Positions 60,767 through 64,000 of a DNA stretch of 64,000 nucleotides are shown here, in pieces. Origin of the DNA: Naganishia liquefaciens (taxonomy: Eukaryota > Basidiomycota > Tremellomycetes > Filobasidiales > Filobasidiaceae). The stretch covers positions 620,001 through 684,000 of the forward strand of contig BLZA01000013.1 of NCBI GenBank assembly GCA_013423385.1, in the 5' to 3' direction. Numbering within the stretch: position 1 is the stretch's first letter; every line of letters begins with the position of its first letter. The notes below the pieces were generated by a model. That model saw only the letters and a list, made by a program, of their open reading frames with translations, did not search any database and had not been told where the DNA came from. The position numbers and the translations under genes are program-made.

Positions 60767-62093
60767 AATGTACGGACGGCGAAAGGCAGAGCTCATAATC
60801 ACCATAAATCTAGGTCATCATCATCATGAATTCATGACATCGGTCTGAACGTCACGGTCGAATGGAAAGCATGAGATGTAATTCATTTTTGGTATGCAAT
60901 GGATGTCAGAGAGATCTGCGCTGGGCATCCGGACGCAATTGAAGCAAGGCCAGGAAAGAGTTTGCGAGACACAGACGTTGGCGTCTCCCGGTCGATAATG
61001 ACGCACAGGCTGATTTCAAAGAAGCAAACGACACATCAATCTAGGCTGGAGGCGATACATCAATTCCCTTTGAGCAAACCTCGCCTCAGCGAGCGGGATC
61101 CATGCTAGGATATTCGCGGTCGGATGCCTGAAGCGGACATAGGGTCACGTCTAGCATCAATTCTCCACCCGCAACGCCGCCTGGTCGCGTGTGATGATGT
61201 AATTTGCTACCACAGAACGTCCGTCTTCGGCTATATCGAAAACGTATAGGACAGGACAAGGGAGATCAGTTGGCCAACGTAATGCCAAACGAAGGGCAAT
61301 CGCTGAATATAGCGCGCTCGTGTACAAGAAGGGCGAAGAATTCCGCCCGACATCGGTTTATGTCACACTGTTCGACCTTGTGAAGCGTAACGATCTGTAC
61401 ATAAATGTTTGCGACCCTTATCAGTAAAGCAAGCCGAGCGCTTTGTGATCTTGTTGACATCGAAAGTGCAGGTATCTGCCAGCAGGTATGCTATCTCCTG
61501 GAGACGATTCTATCTCCTTTTCAATACTGCGTTTAATTCTCTCGGCGGTAGCCTTGAGCGGAAAAGAAGGTTTATCGCCACTTTTTTGACTGATTTCTCA
61601 CTCTCAACACTGATACCCCCTACAGCTCGTGCGCAGGGTATCGCGAGCGAGAGAGTCTGTAGTGACGCCTGGCACGGCATACAGTATGTGAGAAAAGCTC
61701 CCAAAACGAACCAGCTACTTCGTCATACATCGTTATATACGTCGTACCGCATGATTCTACGCGACGCCTCGCACATGCTCCGAGGCGCGAGGCGTTCAGT
61801 TGTCAACTTATTCATCGGCTCTCAGACTGTTCCAGAGATGTTGCCGTTGGCGCGCGGTGTCGATGCTGTTGTTGATGCAGGACTCGCTGCCAGTCGGATA
61901 CAGCAGGACAGATGTGAAGGAATCGCTAAATCGTGCAAAGCTGGGCACAAGAACAGGCGCGCGTCTACGAAACCCGCTTTTGCCACCGTCTGTATTTCTG
62001 ATCGAAGTTGTCTATCATACGTGCCATAGGACAGCTACAGCTACGAGACTCGACATGAAGGTAGATATGTATATGAAATGATTTTGAGCGAAA
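60767..62093. other. 1.3-kb stretch without a confident gene
   Basis: Downstream of XRN1. The longest frame (61409-62029,+) has about 206 codons, but its composition is unlike the neighbouring genes and no family is recognisable. A minus-strand frame at 61510-61704 is likewise unremarkable. I see no tRNA or clear inverted repeat. It may be decayed or transposon-associated DNA. Confidence 0.45.
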
Positions 62094-63146
62094 TCACCAC
62101 TTGGTGTGCAAACCTTTTGCAGCTACAACTTCCAATCTTCTTTCCTCAAATTCATCAATCCACCCATCAATTACATCTTGAGGCATAGCAACCCAATGCT
62201 CCCGGATTGCCTTCCAGAGCTCATTTTCATTGGAGGGCTTGCTGGGCAGTCGTCTGATGCGGTTTTTGACGTAAGCCCAGCAATTTTCAATGGCATTCAA
62301 GTCGGGTGATGACCCTGGGTGCTTGAGATTGATGATGCCTAAGTCTCGTCTGACCTCTGCGAAGCCCGCAATACGGTCGGGATCAGCCCCATCTTCGAGC
62401 ACAAGGGGCTCTAGACCCTGATACAGAGCCCAGCCCACAGCGCTGACCAGCGGCCCCTCAATGATCTGATCAAGGTAGACTTGCGCAGTGATCGTTTGCG
62501 CCGCGGTTCTAACCTTGTTCTTTTGATGGGCTGGTGTGAGATCATATTTGACAAGGGGGAGCTTGTGACCATGCAGGATTGCGCCCCACACATGTATGAT
62601 TTTCCCCTTCTTTTTTCGCACGCTCAGGCAATTTTCGCAGTTCTGCTCATGAGGTAGACGCCAGCACATCTCATTGCTGTGATCGTCGCCGACTTCAAAG
62701 GCGGCCTCACCGGTGAATATGACTCGTCTCCAGTCCTGATTCACGTTTGCAGACGCCCACTCGAGCCTCTGAGCGACGTTCAGAGCCTCGAGAATGGGCT
62801 TGCGACGGCATGTAGCACGAATGTAGCCATGGGATTTGAGGATACGCTCAATGGTGCTGGGGCTGACCTTTTCAATTGAGGACAACTGAGCCGATGTCTG
62901 CTTGGGGTTCTTCCGAACCTGGCGGATCAATCGCTCCTCATCCTGAGGGCTCAGAATATGCACATTGCCGGAGTTCCAGGACGGCTTGACGGTGCCAGTC
63001 CTCTCCCGGTGCTCAATGATGCCCTGAATTGTGGACTTGGATCGTTTGTATTCTTTTGCCAGCGCACTCATGCTCATTCCATGCTTATATTTGTCGTACA
63101 TCTCACCCTTCTTGGTAGAGGAGATCATAGGATTCTTGTGAGGCAT
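62094..63146 (-). mobile_element. Tc1/mariner-like transposase gene, intronless
   Basis: A 350-residue frame on the minus strand with a Tc1-type layout: N-terminal helix-turn-helix pair (EMYDKYKHGMSMSALAKEY, KSTIQGIIEHRERTG; then QVRKNPKQTSAQLSS, STIERILKSHGYI), then an RNase H-like DDE catalytic domain. The second acid lies in LVLEDGADPDR and the third in SPDLNAIENCWAYVK, both good matches. The first, normally D in FSDE or FTDE, is glycine (VIFTGEAAFE), which should abolish strand transfer. The frame is otherwise uninterrupted, and it is the only intronless gene in the window. I could not find convincing terminal inverted repeats or a TA duplication within about 250 bp on either side. Confidence 0.88.
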
Positions 63147-63401
63147 CCTGACTGCACCGTGACCTCACAATAGCAGGGTATAGGAGAGGACGTGCATGAT
63201 AGCATCTAGATGAACCGCTGCACTGACCTCGAACGCGACCGAAAAAGCGGGATGCGGAAGCTAAACATTTCAGGCCGTGCGAAACTCGATGACGCGCACT
63301 TGTGCACGCGCGCGCGCTAGCTGACGCGCTAGGAAGGTAAGACACGGGATCAACCTGGTTCTTCATATATATTGTTGCTTTTTGCAACATATACATCAAA
63401 C
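63147..63401. other. flank between transposase and tRNA
   Basis: A CG-rich purine-pyrimidine run (CGCGCGCGC near 63307-63317) is followed by a small hairpin TTGTTGC-TTTTT-GCAACA (about 63371-63389) and TATATAT just upstream of the tRNA. No gene was seen. Confidence 0.5.
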
Positions 63402-63507
63402 GGCCAGATAGGAAAGTGGTCTAATCCGACGGTTTCAAGCGCATAGCTTGCTCAATTTCTGAGCACTCCGTTCCTTCGGGGCATGAGTTCGAATCTCATT
63501 CTGGTCA
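63402..63507 (+). tRNA. tRNA-Leu (anticodon CAA) with intron
   Basis: The acceptor stem GGCCAGA (63402-63408) pairs fully with TCTGGTC (63500-63506, one G-U), with discriminator A at 63507, as expected for leucine. The D-arm is GGA...TCC with the class II loop AGTGGTCTAA. The anticodon loop TTCAAGC has CAA at 63436-63438. An intron of about 25-27 nt follows the anticodon; its GCTTG pairs with the CAAGC of the anticodon loop, as usual for intron-bearing tRNA-Leu(CAA). A variable arm (TTCCTTCGGGGC) and T-arm ATGAG-TTCGAAT-CTCAT complete it. A TTTT Pol III terminator lies at 63513-63516. Confidence 0.9.
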
Positions 63508-63512
63508 TATCC

Positions 63513-63516
63513 TTTT
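63513..63516 (+). terminator. Pol III terminator of tRNA-Leu
   Basis: TTTT six bases after the discriminator base, the usual RNA polymerase III stop signal. Confidence 0.7.
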
Positions 63517-64000
63517 GCTCCTGGAGCCCAGGGGTCTTTTGCACCCATTCCCGGGGCTCTACGAGCGATTTCCGCCCAAGAATCGGGAGAGGAAAGCCTA
63601 AGCCTTTTTGAGCCGATAGACAGGGTTCTGCTCAACCTCTGCCAGCCCGAGGCAAACCGACTGCATCTCCAGCGAATCCTCTATGGAACGCACCCGGTTT
63701 TGAACGGTTTCGACCATTTTTGACAGTGTTACGGTATTCTAACTCTTCTCGCTCTTGGTGAGCTCTTTCAGCACGTTGAAAGGCTCGATATGGCCGCGAG
63801 GCTATCTAAGGCAGGTAAACATTCATAGCAGTGACAGTTCATCCTCTAGAGTGCCCTCCAGACATTGTCCAACAACAAGAAGTCGGCGAATGTAGCTTGT
63901 ACCGGGAAGGATATCGATCCAAATAGCATTAAATTACGCGGCTACTAGCCCCAACGGCTCAATGCAGGGTTCACCGGCTTTCCTTTTCACGATGTGTAAA
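63517..64000. other. window end, no confident gene
   Basis: On the minus strand two short coding-like scraps occur: one reading RGHIEPFNVLKELTKSEKS then stop (about 63741-63799), and one starting MVETVQNRVRSIEDSLEM and ending after about 39 codons (about 63599-63718). They lie in different frames and I cannot connect them to a gene. They may be the 3' end or remnant of a gene outside the window. Confidence 0.3.

Noticed and set aside
61409-62029. 206-codon plus-strand frame downstream of XRN1
   Set aside because: No family resemblance, no introns and unremarkable composition; described as part of a gene-poor stretch rather than called as a gene.
62011-63215. Candidate terminal inverted repeats of the Tc1-like element (CTATCAT...ACGT similarity on both sides)
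   Set aside because: Only about 7-8 bases match, which is expected by chance over the distances searched, and no flanking TA duplication could be paired with it.
63298-63330. CG-alternating run (Z-DNA-like) near the tRNA
   Set aside because: Short (about 10 bp of CG repeats) and without other support for function.

Overview
The window looks like a chromosome segment of a basidiomycete, most likely a tremellomycete yeast (Cryptococcus/Kwoniella/Tremella-like). Genes are close together on both strands. Nearly all are split by many short introns (about 40-75 nt) with GTRNGT donors and CTNAY-type branch sites close to CAG/TAG acceptors. The protein families (alpha-arrestin, AzgA purine permease, WW-domain protein, Rad54, Sgs1, Xrn1, listerin) are ordinary fungal housekeeping genes. 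There is one tRNA, one Tc1/mariner-like transposase gene, and no virus-like element or CRISPR array. Exon boundaries were worked out by eye from splice motifs, reading frame and remembered family sequence; no alignment was run.

Layout: 3' end of an unknown gene (1-510,+); urate oxidase (1273-2508,+); transaldolase (2871-4019,-); RPC82 (5673-7806,-); alpha-arrestin (8261-12079,+); listerin LTN1 (12236-18701,-); a peroxisome-directed block made of acyl-CoA ligase 1 (19246-21563,-), AP endonuclease 2 (22166-24560,+), acyl-CoA ligase 2 (24671-26848,-) and a 2-hydroxyacyl-CoA lyase-like ThDP enzyme (27452-29681,-); a small membrane protein (30435-31099,+); mitochondrial enoyl-CoA hydratase (31745-32848,+); Hsp40 SIS1 (33143-34497,-); RecQ helicase SGS1 (34883-39747,-) head-to-head with RAD54 (40074-43964,+); WW-domain protein (44212-45573,-); a type II membrane glycosyltransferase (45790-47545,-); exocyst SEC5 (47828-51635,+); purine permease (52820-55024,+); a small unknown gene (55213-55721,-) head-to-head with XRN1 (55861-60766,+); a gene-poor tail with a Tc1-like transposase (62094-63146,-) and an intron-containing tRNA-Leu(CAA) (63402-63507,+).

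How the genes fit together: four proteins end in a peroxisomal PTS1 tripeptide (urate oxidase SKL, ligase 1 AKL, ligase 2 AKL, lyase SKL), and three of these lie side by side. This suggests a small peroxisomal acyl-CoA or oxalyl-CoA catabolic cluster, with a mitochondrial enoyl-CoA hydratase 2 kb further on. SGS1 and RAD54, both homologous-recombination motors, share a 326-bp promoter holding two perfect MCB (ACGCGT) boxes. Urate oxidase and the AzgA-type permease belong to one purine-use pathway but lie 50 kb apart.

The most notable signal is a set of very small exons inside catalytic motifs. A 16-nt exon encodes part of the ATP-binding loop in both acyl-CoA ligase paralogues. An 8-nt exon encodes a zinc-binding cysteine of the listerin RING. 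A 12-nt exon lies in the arrestin core. The lyase also has a last intron whose retention would remove only the peroxisomal tail.
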